From Paractinoplanes tereljensis (GTDB lineage Bacteria > Actinomycetota > Actinomycetes > Mycobacteriales > Micromonosporaceae), in the NCBI RefSeq assembly GCF_016862435.1, contig NZ_BOMY01000044.1, positions 1 to 64,000 of the forward strand: a DNA stretch of 64,000 nucleotides, read 5' to 3'. Positions within the stretch are counted from its first letter, which is position 1; every line of letters begins with the position of its first letter. Below, piece after piece: positions 46,032 through 54,561 of this stretch. The notes below the pieces were generated by a model. It made no database searches. It was not told the origin of the DNA and was given only the letters and a program-made list of their open reading frames with translations. A program made the translations under genes and the position numbers.

Positions 46032-46979
46032 GTGACCTCCGGAACACGATCCCCGGGCAAGATGTCGCGTCGTGGGCAGAGTGGGGGGCCCACGGCGTAC
46101 GACTTCCGCCGGCCCGTCAAGCTCTCCCGGGACCACGTCCGCACGCTGCAGACCGCGTTCGAGACGTACGCCCGTAGCTGCGGCACCCTGCTGACCACCC
46201 GTCTGCGCGTGGTCAGCAGCGTCACCCTCGCCGCCATCGAGCAGCTCAACTACGACGAGTACGTCGCGTCGCTCTCCAATCCCACCGTGATCGCGGTGGT
46301 CGGCCTCGATCCGCTGGACGGCACGGCCCTGATGGAGATGTCCTCCTCGGCCGTGATGACCGCGATCGACCACATGCTCGGCGGCCCCGGCGGACCTCAG
46401 CCGGAGCGCCCGCTCACCGAGGTCGAGATGCCACTGCTGCGCGGGTTGCTGGAGCGCATGCTGGGCGAGTTGAGGTACGGCTTCGAGGCGCTGGTCGCCA
46501 TCCAGCCGAAGCTCAAGGAGATCGAGTACAACGCCCAGTTCCTGCGTGCGCACGCGCCCGGTGATGCCTGCGTGGTCGCCACCTTCGACCTGAAGATCGG
46601 CGCCGAGGAATGCCTGGCCAGTATCTGCATGCCGTTCAACATGATCCTGCCGGTGCTGTCCCGCACCGAGGCCGTGGTGCTCAGCGACAAGGAGCGGGCG
46701 AGCAAGAACCTGGCGCTGCGCAACCTCACGGCCGGCCTTTTCTCGGCTCCGATCGACGTTGCGGTCCGATTCCAGCCCATTCGTATGCGTACCGATGACA
46801 TCGTGGACTTACGTCCAGGTGACGTAGTGCCGCTGGGTCACGCCACCAGCCGGCCCCTCGAGGTGACCGTCAACGAGACCGTTTTCGCTCACGCAGTTCC
46901 CGGTAATCAGGGCGCCCGGCTCGCCTGTCTCGTGGTGCCGCCGCCCAAGGAGTCGTCCAAGGAGTCAGGCCGCCCATGA
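46032..46979 (+). CDS. fliM: Flagellar motor switch protein FliM
   Basis: A 315-residue C-ring protein that receives CheY-P and sets rotation direction. After an N-terminal Ser/Arg/Gly-rich stretch (SGTRSPGKMSRRGQSGG) comes YDFRRPVKLSRDHVRTLQTAFETYARSCGTLL, the standard FliM start, then the middle CheC-like domain and the C-terminal SpoA domain (ITAGLFSAPIDVAVRFQPIRMRTDDIVDLRPGDVVPLGH). The N-terminal EIDALL-type CheY-binding peptide of enteric FliM is not obvious, so CheY may bind elsewhere. The fliN start overlaps by four bases. Confidence 0.94.
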   Translation: MTSGTRSPGKMSRRGQSGGPTAYDFRRPVKLSRDHVRTLQTAFETYARSCGTLLTTRLRVVSSVTLAAIEQLNYDEYVASLSNPTVIAVVGLDPLDGTALMEMSSSAVMTAIDHMLGGPGGPQPERPLTEVEMPLLRGLLERMLGELRYGFEALVAIQPKLKEIEYNAQFLRAHAPGDACVVATFDLKIGAEECLASICMPFNMILPVLSRTEAVVLSDKERASKNLALRNLTAGLFSAPIDVAVRFQPIRMRTDDIVDLRPGDVVPLGHATSRPLEVTVNETVFAHAVPGNQGARLACLVVPPPKESSKESGRP

Positions 46980-47743
46980 CCGCGCCCACCATCACCGCGC
47001 CGCAGCTCGCGCTCGCCCGGAACGCCGCCGAAGCCGCTCTTGCCGTCCTGCCCACCAGCCGCGCGCTCAGCGTCGCCGCCCCGGTTGCCGCCTCGGCGGA
47101 CACCGTCATCGACGGCCAGGCGGTCACCGCCAAGTTCAGCGGTGCGGCAAGCGGTGAGGTCGTCGTCGTGGTCGGCCAGGATCTCGCGGACGCGCTCAAG
47201 GAGAGCCCGCTCGGCGAGCTCGATCTGACCGCCGCGGTCCGGCCGGCCCTGGAGGCGGCGGCCCGGGTCTTCGGACCGGTGGTCCTCGACCCCGGGCAGG
47301 TGATGGAGCCGGGCGTCGCGCTGAGCGCGCTGGCCACCAAGGAAGACGCGGTGGTCGTCCCGCTGGTCGAGGGCGAGGAAGTACGCGCGGTGCTGGCTCT
47401 CGCGCTGAGCCCCTGGCCCAGCGAGGAACCGGGCCAGATGGACGTGGCCACCCGGGCGTCGGCGCCGCCGGCCGCGGGAGCGGCACTCACCCGCGGCGGC
47501 CTGGACATGCTGCACGACGTCGAGATGGAGGTCTCGGCCGAGCTCGGCCGCACCCGGATGAGCGTGCGCGAACTGCTCTCGCTCAACCCGGGCGCGATCG
47601 TCGAACTCGACCGGGCCGCCGGTAGCCCGGCCGACCTGCTCGTCAACGGCCGGCTGATCGCCCGGGGCGAGGTGGTCGTGGTGGATGAGAACTTCGGCAT
47701 CCGGATCACCGAGATCGTCGCACCGGGCACCGAGCGGGAGTAA
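46976..47743 (+). CDS. fliN: Flagellar motor switch protein FliN (long form)
   Basis: A 255-residue switch protein. The C-terminal 80 residues are the FliN/SpoA domain: MLHDVEMEVSAELGRTRMSVRELLSLNPGAIVELDRAAGSPADLLVNGRLIARGEVVVVDENFGIRITEI. The N-terminal 160 residues look like a CheC-like half as in FliY (GEVVVVVGQDLADAL), but its helix lacks the ExxN phosphatase motif, so it should be structural. It overlaps fliM by four bases and is followed by fliO after five bases. Confidence 0.92.
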   Translation: MTAPTITAPQLALARNAAEAALAVLPTSRALSVAAPVAASADTVIDGQAVTAKFSGAASGEVVVVVGQDLADALKESPLGELDLTAAVRPALEAAARVFGPVVLDPGQVMEPGVALSALATKEDAVVVPLVEGEEVRAVLALALSPWPSEEPGQMDVATRASAPPAAGAALTRGGLDMLHDVEMEVSAELGRTRMSVRELLSLNPGAIVELDRAAGSPADLLVNGRLIARGEVVVVDENFGIRITEIVAPGTERE

Positions 47744-47748
47744 CGGCC

Positions 47749-48132
47749 TTGCTCGAGCTCGTCCTGCGGATCGGCTTCTCGCTGCTGGTCGTCCTCGGTC
47801 TGATGTGGGCCGTGGCGCGGTTGGTACGCCGGCCGCTGAGTGCCCGCCGGGCGCACGGCGCGCTCGCCGTTCTCAACCGGCAGCAGATCAACCGCAACGC
47901 GGAGGTGGCCGTGGTGCGGGTGGCCGATCGCGCGATCATCATCGGGGTCACCGAGGCGCAGGTGAACTTCCTCGGCGAGGCCGACGTCGCCGCCTTCGAG
48001 AAGCCCGAGCACGAGGAGCACGTCCCGCTCGAACCGGGCGATCTGCCGGCCGTCCATCCGGCCGGGCCGGGCGCGAACCGGCTGGACCGAACCCTCCTGG
48101 AAACGATCCGCGACCGGACATCGAGGCGATAA
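47749..48132 (+). CDS. fliO: Flagellar export apparatus assembly protein FliO
   Basis: A 127-residue protein with one membrane helix near the N-terminus (IGFSLLVVLGLMWAVARLV, about 8-26) and a FliO-type cytoplasmic domain (LAVLNRQQINRNAEVAVVRVADRAIIIGVTEAQVNFLGE). FliO helps build the FliP ring of the export gate. TTG start, five bases after fliN. Position before fliP fits. Confidence 0.85.
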   Translation: MLELVLRIGFSLLVVLGLMWAVARLVRRPLSARRAHGALAVLNRQQINRNAEVAVVRVADRAIIIGVTEAQVNFLGEADVAAFEKPEHEEHVPLEPGDLPAVHPAGPGANRLDRTLLETIRDRTSRR

Positions 48133-48135
48133 GCC

Positions 48136-48981
48136 ATGCGACGCGCGATCCTGTTTCTGCTCGCCACGGTCGGCCTGGCGCTGGTGCTGCTGCCCGGCGC
48201 CGCGTCCGCCGAGCCAAGACCGGCGCCGAGGGCCCCGGCGATGGCCCCGGCGGTGGTGACCGTCGCGATGCCGGATCGGGTCCCGCAGGCACCGGCGCCG
48301 CCGTCGCCCCCCAGCATCAACTTCAACGTCAACGGGACCAACCCGGACGGCAGTAAACCGGCCTCGTCGCTGGTGATCATGCTGGCCCTTACCGTGCTCT
48401 CGGTGGCCCCGGCCCTGCTGCTGCTCTGCACGTGTTTCACCAAGGTCTTCATGGTTCTCGGGATCACCCGTAACGCGCTCGGCCTGACCAGCATGCCGCC
48501 CAACCAGGTGCTGGCCGGCCTGGCCCTGTTCCTGAGCCTGTTCATCATGGGACCGACCGTTTCGGCCATGAACGAGCAGGGCGTGCAGCCCTACCTCAAG
48601 GGCGAGAAGACCCAGTCGCAGGCGTTCGACGCCGGCATCAAGCCGTTGCGCGAATTCATGTGGAAGACCACCCGTGAGGACGAGGTCGGTCTCATGATCA
48701 AGCTGTCCGGTTCGGACAAGCCGCGGAACAAGGACGACGTCGAGCTGACCACGCTGATCCCGGCGTTCGTGCTGTCCGAGCTGCGGGCCGCGTTCATCAT
48801 CGGCTTCGTCATCTTCATCCCGTTCCTGCTGATCGACATGGTGGTCTCCGCCTCCCTGATGTCGCTGGGCATGATGATGCTGCCGCCGGTGACCATCTCG
48901 CTGCCGTTCAAACTCCTGCTGTTCGTGATGGTCAACGGATGGGGGTTGATCCTCACGGCGTTGGTGGCGTCCTACCGATGA
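48136..48981 (+). CDS. fliP: Flagellar export gate protein FliP
   Basis: A 281-residue core protein of the type III export gate. A signal peptide (LFLLATVGLALVLLPGAASA) and a Pro/Ala-rich stretch precede the four FliP helices: TVLSVAPALLLLCTCFTKVFMVLGITRNALG, AGLALFLSLFIMGP, LIPAFVLSELRAAFIIGFVIFIPFLLIDMVVSASLMSLGMMMLPP and LLLFVMVNGWGLILTALV. All parts are present through the end. Its TGA overlaps the fliR ATG (ATGA), which leaves no room for fliQ in its usual place. Confidence 0.95.
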   Translation: MRRAILFLLATVGLALVLLPGAASAEPRPAPRAPAMAPAVVTVAMPDRVPQAPAPPSPPSINFNVNGTNPDGSKPASSLVIMLALTVLSVAPALLLLCTCFTKVFMVLGITRNALGLTSMPPNQVLAGLALFLSLFIMGPTVSAMNEQGVQPYLKGEKTQSQAFDAGIKPLREFMWKTTREDEVGLMIKLSGSDKPRNKDDVELTTLIPAFVLSELRAAFIIGFVIFIPFLLIDMVVSASLMSLGMMMLPPVTISLPFKLLLFVMVNGWGLILTALVASYR

Positions 48982-49742
48982 ACTGGAACATCCCGATCGC
49001 GGATCTTCTCGCGATCATGCTGGGCTCGGCCCGGACCGGGGCGTTCCTGATGATCTGCCCGCCGTTCAACTCCCGGTTCATCCCCGGCACGGTCAAGGCG
49101 CTGCTCTCGGTCGGTCTCACCCTGCCGATGGCGCCGTACCTGCGCGGCACGATTCCCAGCCTGGAGACCGCCGACATCGTCGTCAGCGCGGCCCTGCAGG
49201 TCTTCGTGGGCGCCTCGCTCGGCTTCCTGGTGGCGATGATCTTCGCCGCCCTCCAGGCCGCCGGTGACCTGCTCGACCTCTTCGGTGGTTTCACCCTGGC
49301 GATGGGCTACGACCCGCTGTCGATGAACCAGAGCTCGGTGTTCGGCCGGTTCTACAACCTGGTGGCGGTCACCATCCTGTTCGCCACCGGGGGTCATCAG
49401 ATGATCCTGCGCGGGTTCCTGCAGTCGTTCCGGACCATGCCGCTGAACCTGAACTTCGACCTGGCCACGTTCAGTCAGCTGCTGCTCAAGGGCGTTGGCG
49501 AGCTGTTCCTGGCGGCCATCCAGATCGCCGGTCCGCTGATCATCGTCCTGTTCCTCACCGACGTGGCGTTCGGCCTGCTCAACCGGGTCGCGCCCGCACT
49601 CAACGCGTTCCAGCTCGGGTTCCCCGCCAAGATCTTCGTCCTGTTGCTGCTCTCCGGACTGTCGATCACCACGCTGCCGACGATCATCGAGCACCTGGTC
49701 GAGGAGTCGGTCACCGCCGTCCTGAAGTTGACGGGTGGCTGA
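48978..49742 (+). CDS. fliR: Flagellar export gate protein FliR
   Basis: A 254-residue membrane protein of the export gate with about six helices. The start ADLLAIMLGSARTGAFLMICPPFNSRFIPGTVKALLSVGLT and the segments MGYDPLSMNQSSVFGRFYNL and AGPLIIVLFLTDVAFGLLNRVAPALNAFQLGFPAKI are family-typical. ATG 48978 directly overlaps the fliP stop, which supports it over upstream codons. FlhB follows after 11 bases. Confidence 0.95.
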   Translation: MNWNIPIADLLAIMLGSARTGAFLMICPPFNSRFIPGTVKALLSVGLTLPMAPYLRGTIPSLETADIVVSAALQVFVGASLGFLVAMIFAALQAAGDLLDLFGGFTLAMGYDPLSMNQSSVFGRFYNLVAVTILFATGGHQMILRGFLQSFRTMPLNLNFDLATFSQLLLKGVGELFLAAIQIAGPLIIVLFLTDVAFGLLNRVAPALNAFQLGFPAKIFVLLLLSGLSITTLPTIIEHLVEESVTAVLKLTGG

Positions 49743-49753
49743 GGAGGTGACCC

Positions 49754-50845
49754 GTGTCCGGTGAGAAGACCGAACAACCAACCCCACAAAAGCTGAAAAA
49801 GGCCAAACGCGAAGGCCAGATCGGTCGTACGCAGGACATCGGCGCCTGGTTCGGCATGTTGGCCGCCAGCATCATGCTGCCCCGGACGCTCGGCACCGCG
49901 ATGGACCACGCCGAGGAGCTGGTCTCCCGGATACCCGAGGTGATCGACCGGCCGGAACCGGCCCTGGCCCTGATCATGCTCAAGGACGCGGGGTTCGGCA
50001 TCGCCTGGGCGGTGCTGCCGCTGTCGCTCACCCTGATGCTGGTCGGCATCGTGTCGGCCGGCGCGCAGGGCGGCATCCGGATCGCGACCAAGCTGTTCAT
50101 CCCGAAGTTCAACCGGCTCAACCCGCTGCCCGGCATCAAGAAGATGCTCGGGCCGCAGGCCCTCTGGGAAGCGGTCAAAGCCCTGATCAAGACGGGCGTG
50201 CTGGCCGCCGTGCTGTACACCACGACCAAGGACCAGATCCCGATCCTGATGACCGCCGGCCAGCTGCAGCTCGGCTCGCTGGTGGCAGCGGTCAAGGACG
50301 CCACCATCGGGCTGATCCGGGCCGCCTCGGTGGCCGGCATCGTGATGGCCGCCGCCGACTACTTCGTGGTTCGCCGCCGCACCAACAAGCAGCTGCGGAT
50401 GACGAAGGAAGAGGTCAAGCAGGAGAACAAGAACGCCGAGGGCGACCCGATGGTCAAGGCCCAGATCCGGGCCCGGCAGATGGCGATGGCCCGCAACCGG
50501 CAGATGGCCGACGTGCCGATGGCCGACGTCGTGATGGTCAACCCGACGCACGTGGCCGTGGCGCTGCGGTACGAGCCGACCAAGGGCGCGCCGCGAGTGG
50601 TCGCCAAGGGCCAGGGCCCGCTTGCCACCAAGATCCGTGAACTGGCCACCGAGCACCGGGTTCCGCTGGTCCAGGACGTGCCGCTGGCCCGGTCGTTGTA
50701 CGCCGGCTGCGAGGTCGGCGCGGAGATCCCGGCCGACTTCTACGGCGCGGTAGCCAAGGTGCTGGCGTTCGTGATGAGTCTGAAGGCGCGTGGATCGGCG
50801 GCAGGCCTGCACCGCAACCCCAATTCCACCTCAACAGCCGCATAA
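49754..50845 (+). CDS. flhB: Flagellar export specificity switch protein FlhB
   Basis: A 363-residue export protein: GEKTEQPTPQKLKKAKREGQIGRTQD start, four membrane helices in the first 210 residues, and a cytoplasmic domain with the self-cleaving NPTH motif (VMVNPTHVAVALRYEP, about 265). The C-terminus (LKARGSAAGLHRNPNSTSTAA) is short. Cleavage at NPTH changes secretion from hook to filament proteins, working with FliK encoded in the convergent operon. GTG start. Confidence 0.95.
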   Translation: MSGEKTEQPTPQKLKKAKREGQIGRTQDIGAWFGMLAASIMLPRTLGTAMDHAEELVSRIPEVIDRPEPALALIMLKDAGFGIAWAVLPLSLTLMLVGIVSAGAQGGIRIATKLFIPKFNRLNPLPGIKKMLGPQALWEAVKALIKTGVLAAVLYTTTKDQIPILMTAGQLQLGSLVAAVKDATIGLIRAASVAGIVMAAADYFVVRRRTNKQLRMTKEEVKQENKNAEGDPMVKAQIRARQMAMARNRQMADVPMADVVMVNPTHVAVALRYEPTKGAPRVVAKGQGPLATKIRELATEHRVPLVQDVPLARSLYAGCEVGAEIPADFYGAVAKVLAFVMSLKARGSAAGLHRNPNSTSTAA

Positions 50846-50870
50846 CCGAAAATTTAGGAGATTTCCTCAC

Positions 50871-50912
50871 ATGCACCACTCGTACGAGGGAGACTCTCTG
50901 CGTGAGGGGTGA
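50871..50912 (+). CDS. Possible 13-residue leader peptide before flhA
   Basis: ATG 50871 to TGA 50912, with AGGAG (50856-50860) ten bases upstream, would encode MHHSYEGDSLREG. It lies in the 94-base gap between flhB and flhA, in an unusually AT-rich context (AAAATTTAGGAGATTTCC). It could be a leader peptide or chance. Confidence 0.25.
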   Translation: MHHSYEGDSLREG

Positions 50913-50939
50913 GGTACACCCTGTGCCCGGGAAGGTGCC

Positions 50940-52994
50940 GTGAAAAGCCGCAACCTCAGTCGACTGGCCGTACCCATCGGGGTAATCGGCATCATCATCA
51001 TGATGGTCGTCCCGTTGCCGACGTTCCTGCTCGACCTGTTGATCGCGCTGAACATCACGGCCGCCCTGCTCATCCTTCTCACCAGCATGTTCGTACAGAA
51101 GCCGTTGGACTTCGCGGTTTTCCCGGCACTGCTCCTGGTGGCCACGCTGTTCCGGCTCGCCCTCAACATCAGCGCCACCCGGCTGGTGCTCCGCGACGGT
51201 GACGCCGGCAAGGTGATCCACGCGTTCGGCAGCTTCGTGGTCGGTGGCAACCTGGTCATCGGCCTGGTCATCTTCATGATCCTGGTGATCGTGCAGATGG
51301 TCGTGGTGACCAAGGGTGCCGAGCGGGTCGCCGAGGTCGGCGCCCGGTTCACCCTCGACGCCATGCCCGGTAAGCAGATGGCGATCGACGCCGACCTCAA
51401 CGCCGGCCTGATCGACGAGGACCAGGCCAAGAAGCGCCGCGCCGAGGTGGGCGCCGAGGCCGAGTTCTACGGCGCCATGGACGGTGGCTCCAAGTTCGTC
51501 AAGGGCGACGCGATCGCGGCGGTCATCATCACCGTGATCAACCTGGTCGGCGGTTTCGCCGTGGGCCTGATCCAGCAGGGCATGTCGGCCGCCGACGCGA
51601 TGAACCACTACAGCCTGCTGAGTGTCGGCGACGGCCTGGTCTCCCAGGTGCCGGCCCTGCTGCTCTCGGTGGCCACCGGTCTGATCGTGACCCGCTCGGC
51701 GACCTCCGGCGACATGGGCACCAGCGTGACCGCCCAGCTCGGTCAGAACAAGCTCGCCCTGCGCATCGCCGGCGGCGCCGCGCTCGCCCTCTGCGTCATC
51801 CCCGGCCTGCCCAAGGTCCCGTTCCTGATCGTCGGCGTGATCGTGCTGGTGATCGCGCAGCGGGTCAAGGAGCCGGAGCCGGAGGACGAGATCGCCGCGA
51901 AGGCCGCGGCCGCCGAGGCGGTCGACATGCCGGCCCCCGACTCGCCGGAACAGCTGCTCGGCGAGATGCGGGTCGACCCGCTCGAGCTCGCCCTCTCGCC
52001 CGACCTCGTCGACCTCGTCGACACCAGCAGCGGCGACCTGCTCGACCGGGTGCGCGCCCTGCGCCGCAAGATGGCCATGGAGCTCGGCGTGATCATGCCG
52101 CCGGTGCGCACCCGGGACGACCTGGACCTGCCGCTCTCCTCGTACGCGATCCGGATCTCCGGGGTCGACGCCGGCACCGGCGAAGCCCCACCCGGCACCG
52201 TGCTGGCGATCGGCGACGGGCTGCACGGCCTGCCCGGCCGCGCCGGTGTCGAACCAGTCTTCGGCCTGCCCGGCAAGTGGGTGCCGGCCGAACTGCACTA
52301 CCAGGCCGAGCTCTCCGGAGCGACGGTGGTGGACCGGGCCAGCGTGATCATCACGCACCTGGCCGAAGTGGTGCGCAGCAACGCGAGCCGATTGCTCGGC
52401 CGCGAGGACGTCCGGGCGCTGACCGAGATGGTGAAGCGGACGCACCCGGTCGTCGTGGAGGAACTGACCCCGGCCGTGTTGAGCCTCGGTCAGATCCAGA
52501 AGGTGCTGCAAGGAATGCTGGACGAGGGCGTGGCCATCCGCGACCTGGTCCGAATCTTCGAGGCGCTCTCGCTGAGAGCGAAGATCTCCGCCGACCAGGA
52601 CAGCCTGATCGAGGCGGCCCGGGCCGCGCTCGGCCCGGCCATCGCCGCCCAGTACGTCACGGCGAACCGGCTCACGGTGATCACCCTCGATCCCATGCTC
52701 GAGCAACAACTGCTCGAATCGTTGCGGCCAAGCGAGACGGGAGCCTTCATGGCGATCGACGGTTTGCGTGCCGAGGCGATCGTCAGCGAGGCCGCTCGCC
52801 TGGCCGAGACCGCCGAGCAACAGGGCCTCTCGCCCGTGCTCGCATGCTCGCCACAGCTGCGGCTTCCTCTGATGCGCCTGCTGCGCGCCGGCTCACGCCG
52901 GGTGCAGGTGCTGTCGTACGGCGAAATCTCTGGTTCCACAGCACAGATCGAAACGATAGGGGTGGTGAACGGTGCCTACGCGGGTGCTGCTTGA
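50940..52994 (+). CDS. flhA: Flagellar export protein FlhA
   Basis: A 684-residue export-gate ring protein. Eight membrane helices fill the first about 310 residues, including the FHIPEP-type signature (FPALLLVATLFRLALNISATRLVL) and the charged loop MPGKQMAIDADLNAGLIDEDQAKKRRAEV. The large cytoplasmic domain (about 340-684) docks chaperone-substrate complexes. GTG 50940 with GGGAAGG just before it. It overlaps flhF by 23 bases. A short peptide may be encoded upstream. Confidence 0.96.
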   Translation: MKSRNLSRLAVPIGVIGIIIMMVVPLPTFLLDLLIALNITAALLILLTSMFVQKPLDFAVFPALLLVATLFRLALNISATRLVLRDGDAGKVIHAFGSFVVGGNLVIGLVIFMILVIVQMVVVTKGAERVAEVGARFTLDAMPGKQMAIDADLNAGLIDEDQAKKRRAEVGAEAEFYGAMDGGSKFVKGDAIAAVIITVINLVGGFAVGLIQQGMSAADAMNHYSLLSVGDGLVSQVPALLLSVATGLIVTRSATSGDMGTSVTAQLGQNKLALRIAGGAALALCVIPGLPKVPFLIVGVIVLVIAQRVKEPEPEDEIAAKAAAAEAVDMPAPDSPEQLLGEMRVDPLELALSPDLVDLVDTSSGDLLDRVRALRRKMAMELGVIMPPVRTRDDLDLPLSSYAIRISGVDAGTGEAPPGTVLAIGDGLHGLPGRAGVEPVFGLPGKWVPAELHYQAELSGATVVDRASVIITHLAEVVRSNASRLLGREDVRALTEMVKRTHPVVVEELTPAVLSLGQIQKVLQGMLDEGVAIRDLVRIFEALSLRAKISADQDSLIEAARAALGPAIAAQYVTANRLTVITLDPMLEQQLLESLRPSETGAFMAIDGLRAEAIVSEAARLAETAEQQGLSPVLACSPQLRLPLMRLLRAGSRRVQVLSYGEISGSTAQIETIGVVNGAYAGAA

Positions 52995-54561
52995 GGGACC
53001 GGCCATCGAGCCACTGCTGGCTCAGGTACGTGATGAGTACGGCTCCGGTGTCCGGATCATTTCCGCCGACAAGGTCCGCAGTGGCGGCGTCGGGGGGTTC
53101 TTCGCGAAGCAGCATTACGAGCTTTCCGTGGAGGTTCCGGACCCGAACGAGGACAGGAATGAGATGGCGAAACGACCGACCTCGGACAACGGCCACACAC
53201 TGGAACGACTGCTGGAACGCGCCGAATCGCAGGATCGACTGGACGAGCCGGCCCGCCCGGCGGCTCGGACGGTAACGCCGGCGACCTTCGGCCAGGTTCG
53301 ACCGGGCGAGACGACGTTCTCCCGGCCGGCCGCTCAAGCCCGGCCGGCTGCGGCACCAAGCCCGGTCGAGGACGACAACTTCGGTGCCGACGAGGGCCGG
53401 GGTGCCGCGCACAGCGACACCAATGCGGCCTTCGCCGAACTGATGGCCGGCCTGGACTCCACCGGGCACGCGCCGCTGCCGGACTTCGAACGAAATCCGC
53501 CCCGGCCGAAGGCGGGGGTGCCGCTGCGCGGCGAGGACACACCGACGGTGCGTCCGTTCCGGCCGGCCGCGACCACGGAGGCCCCGGTGAATCATCCGCA
53601 TCCACCGAAGGCGACCGTTCCGGTCGTGTCCGCGCCGCCGGCTCCGGCCGCCGAACCGGTACACGTCGCGCAGCACGCCCAGCCCGCGGAGCACGCTCAG
53701 CCGACTCTGGCCGAGCGGATCGGTGGCCTCGGGGCCAGTGCGGTCGAGGTGGACGAGCCGGTGATCGAGGAGCCGATCGAGACACCGGCGACCTCGGCGG
53801 CCGCGGCGTTCGGGCTGAAGCCGATCGCGGCGACACCACCACCGGTGGCGGCTCCGGCCGACAGCGACCCGGTGATCCGCAACCTGGTGTCGGTCGGCAT
53901 GCCGGAATCGATGGCCAGCCGGATCACCGGAGCCGACACGTACGCAGGGGTGCTCAGCGTGCTGGCCGCGCGGCCCTCGGCGCCGGGGATCCCGGACGGG
54001 CCGGGCGAGATCCTGGTGCTGGCCGGGGACATCAACCTCGGCGTACCGATCGCGCGGCACCTGCTCGACCAGATCGGCGTACCGGAGAATCACCTTCTCC
54101 TCGCCGCGACGTCGACCGCCGGCACCGGCCTGCACTCGTCCCGGCTGATCCCGGGCCGCGAAGCGGCCGAGTCGCGAGTGGACAAGCTGCACAACGCCGA
54201 GCAGGCGTGGGTCGTGGTGCTCGACGCACCGGTGGGTGGCACCGACCCGCTCTGGGTCAACGAGATGTGCGACGCGATCGGGGCCACCGCGGTCTGGGCG
54301 ATCGTCGACGCCACCCGCAAGACCGCCGACACGGCACGCCACCTGCGCACTCTCGGCGAGGTCGAGGCGCTTGTGGTGCACGGCGTGGAGCTCACCCAGG
54401 ACCCGGCCTCGGTACTCGGCCTGGAACTGCCGATCTTCTCGCTGGACGGTAAGCCGGCCACTCCGCACGCCTGGGCCGCCATGCTCTGCGCGCGGATCGC
54501 GACCGACGTGATGCCGGTGGCCGCTCCGCCTCGGCGGGCGTCCCGCACGGTGCGGCCATGA
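52972..54561 (+). CDS. flhF: FlhF-like protein with degenerate GTPase domain
   Basis: A 529-residue protein in the flhF position. The N-terminal 60 residues match FlhF (VLLEGPAIEPLLAQVRDEYG, RIISADKVRSGGVGGFFAKQ). Residues about 75-290 are Pro/Ala-rich low complexity. The C-terminal third follows the SRP-GTPase layout but its nucleotide motifs are gone: the P-loop site near 348-360 reads LVLAGDINLGVPIARHLL instead of GxxGxGKTT, the DTAGR site reads LDAPVGGTD, and the TKxD site reads VELTQD. It likely acts without GTP hydrolysis, or is a structural organiser of flagellar placement. No flhG partner follows. Confidence 0.85.
   Translation: MPTRVLLEGPAIEPLLAQVRDEYGSGVRIISADKVRSGGVGGFFAKQHYELSVEVPDPNEDRNEMAKRPTSDNGHTLERLLERAESQDRLDEPARPAARTVTPATFGQVRPGETTFSRPAAQARPAAAPSPVEDDNFGADEGRGAAHSDTNAAFAELMAGLDSTGHAPLPDFERNPPRPKAGVPLRGEDTPTVRPFRPAATTEAPVNHPHPPKATVPVVSAPPAPAAEPVHVAQHAQPAEHAQPTLAERIGGLGASAVEVDEPVIEEPIETPATSAAAAFGLKPIAATPPPVAAPADSDPVIRNLVSVGMPESMASRITGADTYAGVLSVLAARPSAPGIPDGPGEILVLAGDINLGVPIARHLLDQIGVPENHLLLAATSTAGTGLHSSRLIPGREAAESRVDKLHNAEQAWVVVLDAPVGGTDPLWVNEMCDAIGATAVWAIVDATRKTADTARHLRTLGEVEALVVHGVELTQDPASVLGLELPIFSLDGKPATPHAWAAMLCARIATDVMPVAAPPRRASRTVRP

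Noticed and set aside
50538..52820. 760-codon frame antisense to flhA
   Set aside because: Same reasoning: Asp/His/Gly/Arg-rich, no family, no ribosome site; flhA is certain on the other strand.
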